Shown here in pieces: positions 8,001 to 19,114 of a stretch of 25,983 nt of DNA (positions are counted from its first letter, which is position 1; each line of letters begins with the position of its first letter). Below the pieces are notes generated by a model. That model had not been told where the DNA came from and did no database searches. It saw nothing but the letters and a program-made list of their open reading frames with translations. This DNA is from Acinetobacter sp. N54.MGS-139. GTDB lineage: Bacteria > Pseudomonadota > Gammaproteobacteria > Burkholderiales > Burkholderiaceae_F. The stretch is taken from positions 1 to 25,983 of the forward strand of contig LARN01000026.1 of assembly GCA_000980495.1 (NCBI GenBank), written 5' to 3'. Both the position numbers and the translations under genes were made by a program.

Positions 8001-9437
8001 TTACTTATGAGCGCGGTTTTTAAGACGCTCTTTCCAAATGCCGACCTGCTTTGCAACCTGAGAAGGTGCTGTGCCGCCGGTATGGTTGCGGGAAGCAATA
8101 GAGCCTTCGAGGGTCAGGCTGTCATAAACATCTTCACCGACTTTATCGCTGAATTCTCTTAATTCCTCAAGCGTGAGGTCGTGCAGACCGCAGCCTTTCT
8201 CGGAAGCGAGGCGTACAGCGCAACCGACGGCTTCGTGAGCGTCACGGAAGGGCAGGCCTTTGCGAACGAGGTAGTCTGCAAAGTCCGTGGCAGTCGGATA
8301 GCCGAGCATGACAGCTTCACGCATACGGGCTTTGTTGACCTGGATGCCGGGGATCATTTCGATGAAAGCGCGCAGAGTGTCTTTGACGGTATCAATCGTG
8401 TCAAAGAGCGGTTCTTTGTCTTCCTGGTTGTCCTTGTTGTAGGCAAGCGGCTGTCCCTTCATCAGCATCAGAAGCCCCATCAGGTGACCGACTACGCGTC
8501 CGGATTTGCCGCGGGCAGCTTCCGGAACGTCCGGATTCTTTTTCTGCGGCATGATGGAGGAACCCGTCGTGAATCTGTCGGGCAGCATGATGTATGCGAA
8601 GTTAGTGTTCATCCAGTAGATGAGCTCTTCGGACATACGGGAAATGTGGATCATGATGAGCGAAGCGCAGGAGCAGAACTCAATCGCGAAATCACGGTCG
8701 CTGACGGAGTCCAGAGAGTTCTGAGTGACGCCTTCAAATCCGAGGAGTTCAGCCGTGTACTCACGGTCGATCGGATAAGTGGTACCGGCGAGCGCTGCAG
8801 CGCCGAGCGGAGAACGGTTTACGCGTTTGCGGCAGTCAGCCAAGCGTTCGCGGTCGCGCTCGAACATTTCGGCATAAGCCAGGCAGTGGTGGCCGAGCGT
8901 GACGGGCTGAGCAACCTGCATGTGGGTGTAGCCTGGCATGATGGTGTCGATGTTCTTTTCGGCAACCGTCAGCAGGGACTCCTGCAGATGAGAGAGAAGA
9001 TCCATGATCTGGTCGATCTCATTGCGCAGGTACAAACGAATGTCTAAAGCAACTTGGTCATTACGGCTGCGGCCGGTATGAAGGCGCTTGCCGGCGTCTC
9101 CGACAAGTTCCGTTAGGCGGGCTTCAATGTTGAGGTGCACATCTTCGAGTTCAAGCTTCCACTCGAAGCGGTTTTCTTTGATTTCCTGAAGGATCTGACG
9201 CATACCGCGTTCGATGTCGTTCAAATCGTCTTTGGAAATAATGCCGCATTTGGCAAGCATCTTGGCATGGGCCACGGATCCTGCGATATCGGCTTCGGCC
9301 ATACGCTTGTCAAAGTTCACGCTGGCGGTGTAACGAAGGACAAATTCGGCCATAGGCTCAGAAAAGCGTCCGCTCCAAGCTTCTTTTTTGGAGGCAAGCG
9401 GATCGGCATGAACTGAGAGAGGATTGTGTTGGGCCAT
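8001..9437 (-). CDS. argH: Argininosuccinate lyase
   Basis: The last enzyme of arginine synthesis, splitting argininosuccinate into arginine and fumarate. This 478-residue member of the fumarase/aspartase superfamily shows WSGRFSEPM (21-29), [14 protein letters not shown] (119-132), PGYTHMQ with the catalytic His (H171), and the superfamily signature [11 protein letters not shown] (292-302) on the flexible loop with the catalytic serine. Length is normal. The ATG at 9437 starts the expected N-terminus, although no clear Shine-Dalgarno precedes it. A candidate promoter lies 30-60 bases upstream. The gene stands alone, divergent from hemC and convergent with ilvE. Confidence 0.96.
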   Translation of the reverse strand: MAQHNPLSVHADPLASKKEAWSGRFSEPMAEFVLRYTASVNFDKRMAEADIAGSVAHAKMLAKCGIISKDDLNDIERGMRQILQEIKENRFEWKLELEDVHLNIEARLTELVGDAGKRLHTGRSRNDQVALDIRLYLRNEIDQIMDLLSHLQESLLTVAEKNIDTIMPGYTHMQVAQPVTLGHHCLAYAEMFERDRERLADCRKRVNRSPLGAAALAGTTYPIDREYTAELLGFEGVTQNSLDSVSDRDFAIEFCSCASLIMIHISRMSEELIYWMNTNFAYIMLPDRFTTGSSIMPQKKNPDVPEAARGKSGRVVGHLMGLLMLMKGQPLAYNKDNQEDKEPLFDTIDTVKDTLRAFIEMIPGIQVNKARMREAVMLGYPTATDFADYLVRKGLPFRDAHEAVGCAVRLASEKGCGLHDLTLEELREFSDKVGEDVYDSLTLEGSIASRNHTGGTAPSQVAKQVGIWKERLKNRAHK

Positions 9438-9468
9438 AACTTTTGCAGTCAGTAATGAAAAAAGGTCA

Positions 9469-9497
9469 ATTATAGCTAGTAATGACTCAATTGTCGG
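9469..9497 (-). promoter_or_regulatory. Candidate sigma-70 promoter for argH
   Basis: On the minus strand, CCGACA (9497-9492) is followed after 17 bases by a perfect TATAAT (9474-9469). Transcription would start near 9462, giving a leader of about 25 bases. The -35 matches the consensus at 4 of 6 positions. Confidence 0.55.
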
Positions 9498-9636
9498 GTA
9501 ACGGTTTGTCTACAAAAGAATTTCTTTGTTTTTCGACCTGTTTTTTAAGCGCGATTGTTAAGGTCTGTATAACGCGGTTCTTGCCCGAATTGTTAAACTC
9601 CTACTCATTCTTTGTATTTCTCTAAAAAGTTAAAAA

Positions 9637-10569
9637 ATGACTCAGCAAGATCATCTGGTTATTGCCACTCGCGAAAGCCCGCTGGCGCTTTGGCAGGCAA
9701 AGTACGTTCAGAGCTGCCTTAAAGAAAAATTTCCCGAGCTTGATGTTCAGCTTTTAGGTTTAACAACCAAAGGTGACAAAATTTTGGACGTCACGCTGTC
9801 CAAGATCGGCGGAAAAGGTTTGTTCGTCAAAGAACTTGAAGCCGCGATGCTTGAAGGCAAAGCTCAAATCGCCGTCCATAGTCTGAAAGATGTTCCGATG
9901 GATCTGCTTGAGCCGTTTACTCTGGCAGCAGTGATGGTCCGCGAAGACCCGCGCGACGCAGTCGTTTCTCATAAATATGCCTCTTTAGAAGAGATGCCGG
10001 CCGGAAGCGTTGTCGGCACCTCCAGCCTTCGTCGTGAACTGATGGTTCGCTCCCGTTTCCCGCACCTCAAAGTCGAGATGATTCGCGGCAACGTAGGCAC
10101 CCGCCTTTCTAAGCTCGACAACGGCCAGTACGACACCCTCGTGATGGCAGCCGCCGGTCTGAAGCGCCTCGGCTTATCCGATCGCATTCGTTCGATCATT
10201 CCGCCTGAAGTTTCTCTTCCGGCACCGGGGCAAGGCGCTATCGGTATCGAAGCCGTTGAAAACGACGAAATGACGCAAAAATACGTTGAAGCGCTCAACG
10301 ATGAAGATACTCGTCTCTGCTCCCAGGCCGAAAGAGCGGTTTCCAGAGCGCTGGGAGGTTCCTGCCAGGTTCCTCTGGCTGCCTACGCCACTATTGATGA
10401 CGGTCAGATGTTCCTCCGTGCACTTGTCGGCAACCATATGACCGGAGAGTTTGTGACGGCTGAATATACGGGTCCGGCTAACGAGCCTGAAGAAAATGCC
10501 CGCAAAGTGCTGGACCAGCTGATCGAAAAAGGCGCTAAACGTCTTCTGAAAGAAGTGCTCGGAAAGTAA
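9637..10569 (+). CDS. hemC: Hydroxymethylbilane synthase (porphobilinogen deaminase)
   Basis: Joins four porphobilinogen units into hydroxymethylbilane in heme and siroheme synthesis. This 310-residue protein shows IATRESPLALWQA (9-21), the substrate-binding HSLKDVP with the catalytic Asp (D85), GTSSLRR (127-133), RGNVGTRL (150-157), LPAPGQGAIGIE (194-205), and the cysteine that carries the dipyrromethane cofactor in GGSCQVPLAAY (C243). The ATG has only a weak Shine-Dalgarno. The stop codon shares one base with the hemD start (TAATG), so hemC and hemD are translationally coupled. It is divergent from argH across 199 bases that hold both promoters; TATAAC at 9568-9573 is a possible hemC -10 without a good -35. 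Confidence 0.97.
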   Translation: MTQQDHLVIATRESPLALWQAKYVQSCLKEKFPELDVQLLGLTTKGDKILDVTLSKIGGKGLFVKELEAAMLEGKAQIAVHSLKDVPMDLLEPFTLAAVMVREDPRDAVVSHKYASLEEMPAGSVVGTSSLRRELMVRSRFPHLKVEMIRGNVGTRLSKLDNGQYDTLVMAAAGLKRLGLSDRIRSIIPPEVSLPAPGQGAIGIEAVENDEMTQKYVEALNDEDTRLCSQAERAVSRALGGSCQVPLAAYATIDDGQMFLRALVGNHMTGEFVTAEYTGPANEPEENARKVLDQLIEKGAKRLLKEVLGK

Positions 10570-11333
10570 TGCGCACGATCCTCAACATGAAGCCGGGGCC
10601 CGGCGGGCGTCGGCTTCAGAAAGAACTGGAAGCAAAAACCTCCGGTTCCGTTTACTGGCCGGCTTTTACCTTTGATCGTTCAGAAGATTACGAAGAAAGC
10701 GTCAAAGAAATTCTCGAAGGAGCTGAAAGAGGCGCGCTGCTTATTCTTGTGAGTCCGACGACGGTCAGCTTCATGAAGGACATTTTTCCGCAGCTTCCTG
10801 AATCCGTCCGCTTTGCCTGTGTCGGCGAACCGACCGCTAAAGCTTTGACCGCGGCTTTTCCTGCAGCACGCAAAATTTTTTTCCCGCATGGGAGCTCTTT
10901 AGAAAGCGGTTCAGAGTTGCTTTTTGAACTCCTCTTGGAAGAAGGTCTTCCTTCGGAAGTTGTCCTCATTCGAGGCGACACGGGGCGTCAGTTCCTGATT
11001 GACGCGCTGCGGGATAAAGATGTTCCCGTGACCGTGGCACCTATCTATAAAAGAATCCCGCTGAAGGTTTCAGACGATCAAAAGCGATGGATCGGACGCG
11101 GAGAAGCGCCGGTGATTTATCTAACGAGCACGGACGCTATACGGATTCTTGAAGAGAACGTCGGGGATGAGGGTCGTGAATGGCTGCAATCTGCCTCGGT
11201 ACTGACGATCCATCCTCGCATTCAAGAGCATCTCATTGAGGAGGGTTTCAAGAACGTGGAGTTGGTGGAATCTCACTGCAGCGGACTTGCCGATAAATTG
11301 CTCTCCTTGGCAGAGCAAGTTAGTAACGATTAA
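10569..11333 (+). CDS. hemD: Uroporphyrinogen-III synthase
   Basis: Cyclises hydroxymethylbilane with inversion of ring D to give uroporphyrinogen III. HemD is poorly conserved, so the call rests on family features plus context: 254 residues, N-terminal TILNMKPGPGGRRLQKEL, VYWPAFTF, LILVSPTTVSFM and FACVGEPTAKAL in the first lobe, and VVLIRGDTGRQFLIDALRD then VIYLTSTDAIRIL in the second. It directly follows hemC with a one-base start/stop overlap. No hemX or hemY follows, as would be common in other proteobacteria; instead ppa lies 44 bases downstream on the same strand and may be partly cotranscribed. Confidence 0.9.
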   Translation: MRTILNMKPGPGGRRLQKELEAKTSGSVYWPAFTFDRSEDYEESVKEILEGAERGALLILVSPTTVSFMKDIFPQLPESVRFACVGEPTAKALTAAFPAARKIFFPHGSSLESGSELLFELLLEEGLPSEVVLIRGDTGRQFLIDALRDKDVPVTVAPIYKRIPLKVSDDQKRWIGRGEAPVIYLTSTDAIRILEENVGDEGREWLQSASVLTIHPRIQEHLIEEGFKNVELVESHCSGLADKLLSLAEQVSND

Positions 11334-11377
11334 AATTAACAGATTATTTCCTAATTAATGAAGGTTGGAAAAATATT

Positions 11378-11911
11378 ATGGATATGAGCAAAATCAGCGC
11401 AGGAAAAGACCTGCCGCACGATTTCAATGTTGTGATTGAAATCCCCGCACAGAGCGACCCCGTCAAGTACGAAGTAGACAAAGAAAGCGGCGCTCTTCTG
11501 GTCGACCGTTTCATCGGCACTTCCATGCGTTATCCTGCAAACTACGGCTTCATTCCTCAGACTCTCGGTGAGGACGGTGACCCCGTTGACGTTTGCGTGA
11601 TTACTCCGTTCCCCCTGCTGGCCGGCTCCGTAATCCGCTGCCGTCCGCTCGGCATGCTCCTGATGGAAGACGAAAGCGGCGGTGACATGAAGATGCTTGC
11701 CGTTCCGGTTCAGAAGCTGACTCCGCGCTACAACAAGATCCAGACCATCGATGATGTTCCTGAAGATTATCTTGCTCAGATCCGCCACTTCTTTGAACAC
11801 TACAAAGATCTGGAAAAAGGCAAGTGGGCTAAGGTATCCGGCTGGACAGGTCCTGAAGAAGCCTGCAAGGTGATCATGAAAGGCGTTGAAGCTTACAACA
11901 ACGCTAAGTAG
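11378..11911 (+). CDS. ppa: Inorganic pyrophosphatase, family I
   Basis: A cytoplasmic magnesium-dependent enzyme that hydrolyses pyrophosphate and so drives biosynthetic reactions. The 177-residue length is typical of the hexameric bacterial form. Active-site elements are visible: IEIPAQSDPVKYEVDK (20-35), MRYPANYGFIP (50-60), the signature EDGDPVDV with metal-binding aspartates (65-72), and the C-terminal HFFEHYKDLEKGKW. Two ATGs are possible, at 11378 and 11384; a GGA 8 bases before the first makes it acceptable. A strong terminator follows. Confidence 0.96.
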   Translation: MDMSKISAGKDLPHDFNVVIEIPAQSDPVKYEVDKESGALLVDRFIGTSMRYPANYGFIPQTLGEDGDPVDVCVITPFPLLAGSVIRCRPLGMLLMEDESGGDMKMLAVPVQKLTPRYNKIQTIDDVPEDYLAQIRHFFEHYKDLEKGKWAKVSGWTGPEEACKVIMKGVEAYNNAK

Positions 11912-11940
11912 TCTTTCGATCCCTGCTTTTTAGGATGAGG

Positions 11941-11963
11941 CCCGGGCAATTTGCTCGGGTTTT
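11941..11963 (+). terminator. Intrinsic terminator after ppa
   Basis: An 8-bp stem with one G-T pair (CCCGGGCA 11941-11948 with TGCTCGGG 11952-11959) and a 3-base loop, followed by TTTT and shortly after by another T run. It ends the hemCD-ppa side. Confidence 0.8.
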
Positions 11964-12059
11964 CTGTTTTTGGTCCTCTCTAAGCACTCGCAGGGCTGTT
12001 TGTTTTGTATGATCTGAATCATTGGGTTTGATGTCCGTAAATGATGAGGAGGTTTCCGG

Positions 12060-14055
<1,996 letters not shown>

Positions 14056-14065
14056 TACAACAAAA

Positions 14066-14105
14066 GACCGATGCCCTAAAAGCATCGGTCGAATTGTTTT
14101 TGCTG
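14066..14105 (+). terminator. Intrinsic terminator between glnB and smr
   Basis: A perfect 9-bp stem (GACCGATGC 14066-14074 with GCATCGGTC 14082-14090), 7-base loop, then GAATTGTTTTT. It lies between convergent genes. The A-rich side at 14061-14065 allows weaker termination of the opposite strand. Confidence 0.88.
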
Positions 14106-14109
14106 CTGG

Positions 14110-14757
14110 TTAAGGCGCTAAAAGAACATAAACGGCGCCCGCTCCTCCGTCGTAAGGCGGAGCCTGCACAAAGGCAAGTACCTCTTTTCGCTGAGCCAGC
14201 CAAACCGGAACCTTTTCCTTTAAAACAGGCTTTCGTCCTGCAGAGCCGAATCCTTGTCCGTGGATGATTCGCACGGCCCGGTGGCCGGCTTTTCTTTCCT
14301 CGTTTAAGAATTCCACCAGAAGCAGTCTGGCTTCCTCGGACGTGTAGCCGTGAAGATCCAAGGTGCCTTTGATGGACCAGGCGCCTTGATGCAGTTTCTT
14401 GGGAACATCGGGCGCCATGGAAGGTGCCCGATAAGACAGCCGTTCATCCGAATCCAGCAGGTGATCGATACTGATGTTGTCGGACAAAGAGTCTTCGAGC
14501 ACCGCTTTTTCGTCGGCGTAGCGCTGACGAGGAATGGGCGCCGGCTTCGGCAAGGCGTGGAAGACTTTATCTTCCCTGCCTATTTTTTTTTTGACTCCGA
14601 GTTCTTTCATTGCATTTTCGAACTCGTGAGCTTTAGCCGCAGCTTCTTTACGCTTTTGTTCCTTTTCGGCAGCGATTCTTGCTTCTTCTTCCTGTTTGAC
14701 TTTCAGTTGTTCCTTCAAGCCCATCAGAGAAGCAAAAGACTCTTTATCGACATTCAT
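14110..14757 (-). CDS. Smr-domain protein
   Basis: A 215-residue protein ending in a Smr domain, a fold linked to nucleic-acid binding or nicking in MutS2 and in stand-alone SmrA/SmrB proteins (SmrB cleaves mRNA at collided ribosomes). Residues ~15-65 are a charged Lys/Glu-rich coiled coil. The Smr domain (~130-215) shows the LDLHG motif (133-137), VRIIHGQGFGS (162-172) and PPYDGGAGAVYVLL at the end. The call is to the family; whether it is SmrA-like or SmrB-like is not resolved. It starts 5 bases after the trxB stop on the same strand, so the two are an operon. The Shine-Dalgarno is weak, consistent with coupling to trxB. Confidence 0.88.
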   Translation of the reverse strand: MNVDKESFASLMGLKEQLKVKQEEEARIAAEKEQKRKEAAAKAHEFENAMKELGVKKKIGREDKVFHALPKPAPIPRQRYADEKAVLEDSLSDNISIDHLLDSDERLSYRAPSMAPDVPKKLHQGAWSIKGTLDLHGYTSEEARLLLVEFLNEERKAGHRAVRIIHGQGFGSAGRKPVLKEKVPVWLAQRKEVLAFVQAPPYDGGAGAVYVLLAP

Positions 14758-14762
14758 TTCCG

Positions 14763-15731
<969 letters not shown>

Positions 15732-15764
15732 CTACTTCCTTTAATATTCACAAATTGCCCAACA

Positions 15765-15770
15765 ATTATA
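15765..15770 (-). promoter_or_regulatory. Candidate -10 element for trxB
   Basis: Minus-strand TATAAT about 37 bases before the trxB ATG, in the 89-base divergent gap with ftsK. The sequence 16-17 bases upstream is a poor -35 (TTCTAG/ATTCTA), so an activator may be needed or the match may be chance. Confidence 0.35.
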
Positions 15771-15817
15771 GAGCGTTGGTTTACAACTAGAATTACGGAA
15801 ACACCATTTAACACATA

Positions 15818-18367
15818 ATGAGCAACTCAATAGAAACCTCTTTCTTATATAGAAATTCCCCCCGGTTTCGAAGCAATTCGGACGACGAGGTCGGAGCCGG
15901 CGGGAAACTCTGGGGCCTGGTTCTCTTCTGCGGTTGTGCGGGAGCTTGTATTGCTCTTTCCCTTGTTCTGGGAAGTTATGACTACTCGGATCCGGGATTT
16001 TCACGTTTCAATACCAAGCTCCAAGTCAGCAACCTCTTTGGAGTGCAAGGCGCTTGGACGGCCGATCTGTTCTATCTTTTATTCGGCTGGGGCGCCTGGG
16101 TCTTTGTTATCGGACTCTTTTATTTTCTGGTTCGCGGCTTAAAGCGCTTGCGCGGAAAGAAAGTTTCCGTTTCACCGATTCCGATGGGTTTCCGGATTTT
16201 GGCTTTCTGTGTGTTGGTCCTCAGCTGCTGTGCGCTGTTCTTCCTTCGGTTTCATACTCATTCTGAAGGGCTTCCCGGCACGACGGGCGGAGCGCTCGGA
16301 AGTGCGATCGGATCCGAGCTCCTCTATTGGATGAGTCTTGAAGTCGCTACGGCTTTCGTTCTCGTGTTGGTTCTTTTTTGCTCTTCCGTGTTTTTCGGTT
16401 TTTCCTGGCTTTCTGTCGCAGAGCAAATAGGAAGAACCTTTGAACGCTTATTCCGTCGGGTCGCTTCCATCAAGCAAAGTAAAGAAGATGATGCCTTTGC
16501 GAAAGCCTCTATGGAAGAGAGAGAGAAGTCACTGCAGGACAGGCAAGGGCCTTCTCCGGAACTGCCTGCACTTCCTGCTGCTTCCGCACCGATTGTTCAG
16601 CCGCCTGTTGAAGAGATTAAAACAGAGGAAGTGTTATTTGCTGACGAAAAAGAAGACGAGGTTAAAGGTCCGGATCAATTTAAACCGATTGATTATGAAC
16701 GCGATCCTGAAGAGTTAGCACCGGTTTCACTCCGCCCGACGCCGGAAAATACCGTTGCGCCGATGGAAGAAGAACCCTTTGATATTGAAGATATCCGCGC
16801 AGAAGAGGAAAGTGTCAAAGATCTGCCGATCGAAGATCATGTCATTGAACAGCCTGCTCAGCCGATTGAAGAAGTTCCGGAAGAGCCGAAAGAATTTGTT
16901 CTTCCGCCGGTTTCCCTGCTGAATGATCCTCCGTTTGAAGCGGTTACGGTCAGCAGAGAGGAACTTAACCTGACTTCTCAGCGTATCGAACACATTCTTC
17001 AAAACTATAAAATCAACGCTAAGGTGCTTTCTGCGCTGCCAGGCCCGATTATTACTCGGTTCAAGCTGCAGCCGGCCCCCGGTGTTCGCTCTCGTAAATT
17101 CGTCGAAGTGGCCAAGGATTTGGCCCGCGGTTTAGGCCAGCCCAATGTCCGTATTGTGGAGAATATGCAGGAAGCGGACTGTATCGGTCTTGAAGTTCCC
17201 AACTCTTCCCAGTCCGTACAGACGATTTACCTAAAAGAAATCATCAACAGCCATCCTTTCCAATCCAGTACTTCTCCGCTGACCTTGGCTCTGGGTAAGG
17301 GTGTTGCCGGAGACCCGGTCGTTATCGATTTGGCCAAGGCTCCGCATCTGTTGGTCGCGGGTACCACCGGCTCCGGTAAGTCCGTCGGTATCAACGCCAT
17401 GATTCTTTCGATGCTGTACAAGAATCCGCCGGATAAGCTCAAGCTGATTCTGGTGGACCCGAAGGAAGTGGAATTTAGTCCTTACGAAGATATTCCGCAC
17501 CTTCTGACGCCGGTGATTACCGACATGGCCAAGGCCGCACACTGCCTGGCGTGGGCGGTTCGAGAAATGGATCGACGCTACAAACTGCTGAAGATGGCCG
17601 GTCAGAAAAACTTTGACGGTTACAACCAACGCATTCGCGAAGCGAAGGAAGCCGGTACTCCGATCATGAATCCGCATGCTCAGCCGCCGATTCCTTTGGA
17701 AGAGATCCCGTACATCATTATCATCATCGACGAGTTGGCTGACTTGCTGATGGTTTACGGCAAGGAAGTTGAGACTCAGATCATGCGTCTGACCCAAAAA
17801 GCTCGAGCTGCCGGCATGCACATGATTATCGCCACACAGCGTCCGAGTGCGGACATTGTTACACCGGTGATTAAGGCCAACTGTCCTTCACGTATCAGCT
17901 TTCAGGTCTCTAACCGTTATGACTCCACGACGATTTTGAATACACCTGGGGCGGAAGAGCTGCTGGGCCGCGGCGATATGTTCTATATGAAGCCGAGTGC
18001 CCAGCTGCAGCGAATCCACGGCGCATTCGTTCCGGACGAGGAAATTTACCGCGTCACCGAGTTCCTCAAAGAACAAGGTAAGCCGGAATACGTGGACGGG
18101 GTGACGGACGCGCCTGAGGAAGAGGAGGAAGAAGTTGAAGAAACAGCGTCCGCCCGCAATGATGGCAATGAGCTTTACGACAAAGCAGTACAGCTGGTGA
18201 CGACGGAAAATCGTCCGTCCATTTCCTATCTGCAGCGGCGCCTCGGCATCGGCTACAACCGTGCGGCCAACCTCATTGAAAAAATGGAACAGGAGGGCGT
18301 GGTTTCTAAACCGAACAGCATGGGCAAACGCCGAGTTCTGGTAGGCTCCGGCCCGTCAATGGATTAA
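15818..18367 (+). CDS. ftsK: DNA translocase FtsK
   Basis: A septum-bound ATPase that pumps chromosome termini apart and activates XerCD recombination at dif. The 849 residues show four membrane spans (about 31-52, 81-105, 125-143 and 170-198), an acidic Pro/Glu-rich linker (~210-370) shorter than in E. coli, the alpha/beta motor with Walker A GTTGSGKS (~515-522), Walker B IIIIIDELADLL (~632-643), RAAGMHMIIATQRPS, and a winged-helix gamma domain (~783-843; SISYLQRRLGIGYNRAANLIEKM) that reads KOPS sequences. Complete in length. The ATG lies 89 bases from the divergent trxB and has no strong Shine-Dalgarno. In many proteobacteria lolA follows ftsK directly; here a reverse-strand pair sits between them. 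Confidence 0.96.
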   Translation: MSNSIETSFLYRNSPRFRSNSDDEVGAGGKLWGLVLFCGCAGACIALSLVLGSYDYSDPGFSRFNTKLQVSNLFGVQGAWTADLFYLLFGWGAWVFVIGLFYFLVRGLKRLRGKKVSVSPIPMGFRILAFCVLVLSCCALFFLRFHTHSEGLPGTTGGALGSAIGSELLYWMSLEVATAFVLVLVLFCSSVFFGFSWLSVAEQIGRTFERLFRRVASIKQSKEDDAFAKASMEEREKSLQDRQGPSPELPALPAASAPIVQPPVEEIKTEEVLFADEKEDEVKGPDQFKPIDYERDPEELAPVSLRPTPENTVAPMEEEPFDIEDIRAEEESVKDLPIEDHVIEQPAQPIEEVPEEPKEFVLPPVSLLNDPPFEAVTVSREELNLTSQRIEHILQNYKINAKVLSALPGPIITRFKLQPAPGVRSRKFVEVAKDLARGLGQPNVRIVENMQEADCIGLEVPNSSQSVQTIYLKEIINSHPFQSSTSPLTLALGKGVAGDPVVIDLAKAPHLLVAGTTGSGKSVGINAMILSMLYKNPPDKLKLILVDPKEVEFSPYEDIPHLLTPVITDMAKAAHCLAWAVREMDRRYKLLKMAGQKNFDGYNQRIREAKEAGTPIMNPHAQPPIPLEEIPYIIIIIDELADLLMVYGKEVETQIMRLTQKARAAGMHMIIATQRPSADIVTPVIKANCPSRISFQVSNRYDSTTILNTPGAEELLGRGDMFYMKPSAQLQRIHGAFVPDEEIYRVTEFLKEQGKPEYVDGVTDAPEEEEEEVEETASARNDGNELYDKAVQLVTTENRPSISYLQRRLGIGYNRAANLIEKMEQEGVVSKPNSMGKRRVLVGSGPSMD

Positions 18368-18381
18368 GAGCACAGAAAAGA

Positions 18382-18414
18382 AAAAACGGAAGGTTTTGAG
18401 GCCTTCCGTTTTTC
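18382..18414 (+). terminator. Bidirectional terminator between ftsK and pyrE
   Basis: A long stem (AAAAACGGAAGG 18382-18393 with CCTTCCGTTTTT 18402-18413) with an 8-base loop. It gives a T run in either direction between two convergent genes. Confidence 0.88.
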
Positions 18415-18428
18415 TTAGTGATAATCGG

Positions 18429-19103
18429 TTAGTTTTCCGAAGCCTGAGCAAACAAACCGCGTTCGGCTGCCCATGTCCAGGGCGTGTCGAGCCAAGCATC
18501 GATTTGTTCTTTCTCATGTGCGTCGATAAGGCCTAATTTTTCGGCTTTTTCAACAATGAACGCAAAAGGAAGAAGCTGATAAGCGGTGATGTGATGCTTT
18601 TCAAAGTTTCTCATCGTCTCCGGCATATCAAAGTTAGTGATTGCAAAGCAGGCTTCTACGATGGCGCCGGCTTCACGAAGTACTTTGGCTGCATCCAATA
18701 AAGAAAGACCGGTAGAAAGATGATCCTCAATGATGAGAACTTTTTTGCCTTTGACGTCGATACCGTCGATTCGGCTGAGGTTGCCGTAACTCTTGGTAGC
18801 GCGGCGCACCGTGACGAACGGAACGCCGAGGCGGTAAGCCAGGGCGGCGCCGTGAGAAGTTCCGGCGCCTTCAACGCCGGCGATGACGTCAAAGTCCAGC
18901 TTCAGTTCAACGATGCGGGATGCCATCGTTTCAACAATATCTCTCCAGGCTTCGGGATAAGAAGGAAGGATACGGTTATCAACGTAAATCGGAGTGACCA
19001 GACCAGAGCGAAGACGCATAGGCTTGTCTTTGAGAAATACGATAGCGTTATGGCTGAGGAGGTGTTCAGCCATGATATCTTGAGCGATAAAAGAAGTAGG
19101 CAT
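18429..19103 (-). CDS. pyrE: Orotate phosphoribosyltransferase
   Basis: Joins orotate to PRPP to make OMP in pyrimidine synthesis. The 224 residues carry LRSGLVTPIYVDNR (31-44), IAGVEGAGTSHGAALA (74-89), TVRRATKSYG (98-107) and the PRPP-binding signature VLIIEDHLSTG (122-132). The frame extends to a GTG at 19112, but that codon lies within the Shine-Dalgarno AGGAG (19116-19112), which is 8 bases before the ATG at 19103, so the ATG is the start. That Shine-Dalgarno overlaps the stop of the upstream amidohydrolase gene (gap 11 bases), so both are one operon. The operon appears to be controlled by the attenuator at 20134-20288. Confidence 0.95.
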   Translation of the reverse strand: MPTSFIAQDIMAEHLLSHNAIVFLKDKPMRLRSGLVTPIYVDNRILPSYPEAWRDIVETMASRIVELKLDFDVIAGVEGAGTSHGAALAYRLGVPFVTVRRATKSYGNLSRIDGIDVKGKKVLIIEDHLSTGLSLLDAAKVLREAGAIVEACFAITNFDMPETMRNFEKHHITAYQLLPFAFIVEKAEKLGLIDAHEKEQIDAWLDTPWTWAAERGLFAQASEN

Positions 19104-19114
19104 TGCAAACACTC

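Noticed and set aside
8181..9047. 288-codon open frame on the + strand opposite argH
   Set aside because: It lies wholly antisense to a complete argH, has no Shine-Dalgarno, and its translation resembles no protein family. It is a shadow of codon usage on the other strand.
9527..9545. Dyad ACAAAAGAA/TTTCTTTGT with T run in the argH-hemC gap as a terminator
   Set aside because: The stem is short, A/T-only in large part and mismatched, and no gene ends there.
17231..17821. 196-codon minus-strand frame within ftsK
   Set aside because: Antisense to the conserved FtsK motor domain; no start signal and no recognisable family.
19104..19112. GTG at 19112 as the pyrE start
   Set aside because: The GTG is part of the AGGAG region itself; the ATG at 19103 is 8 bases from it.
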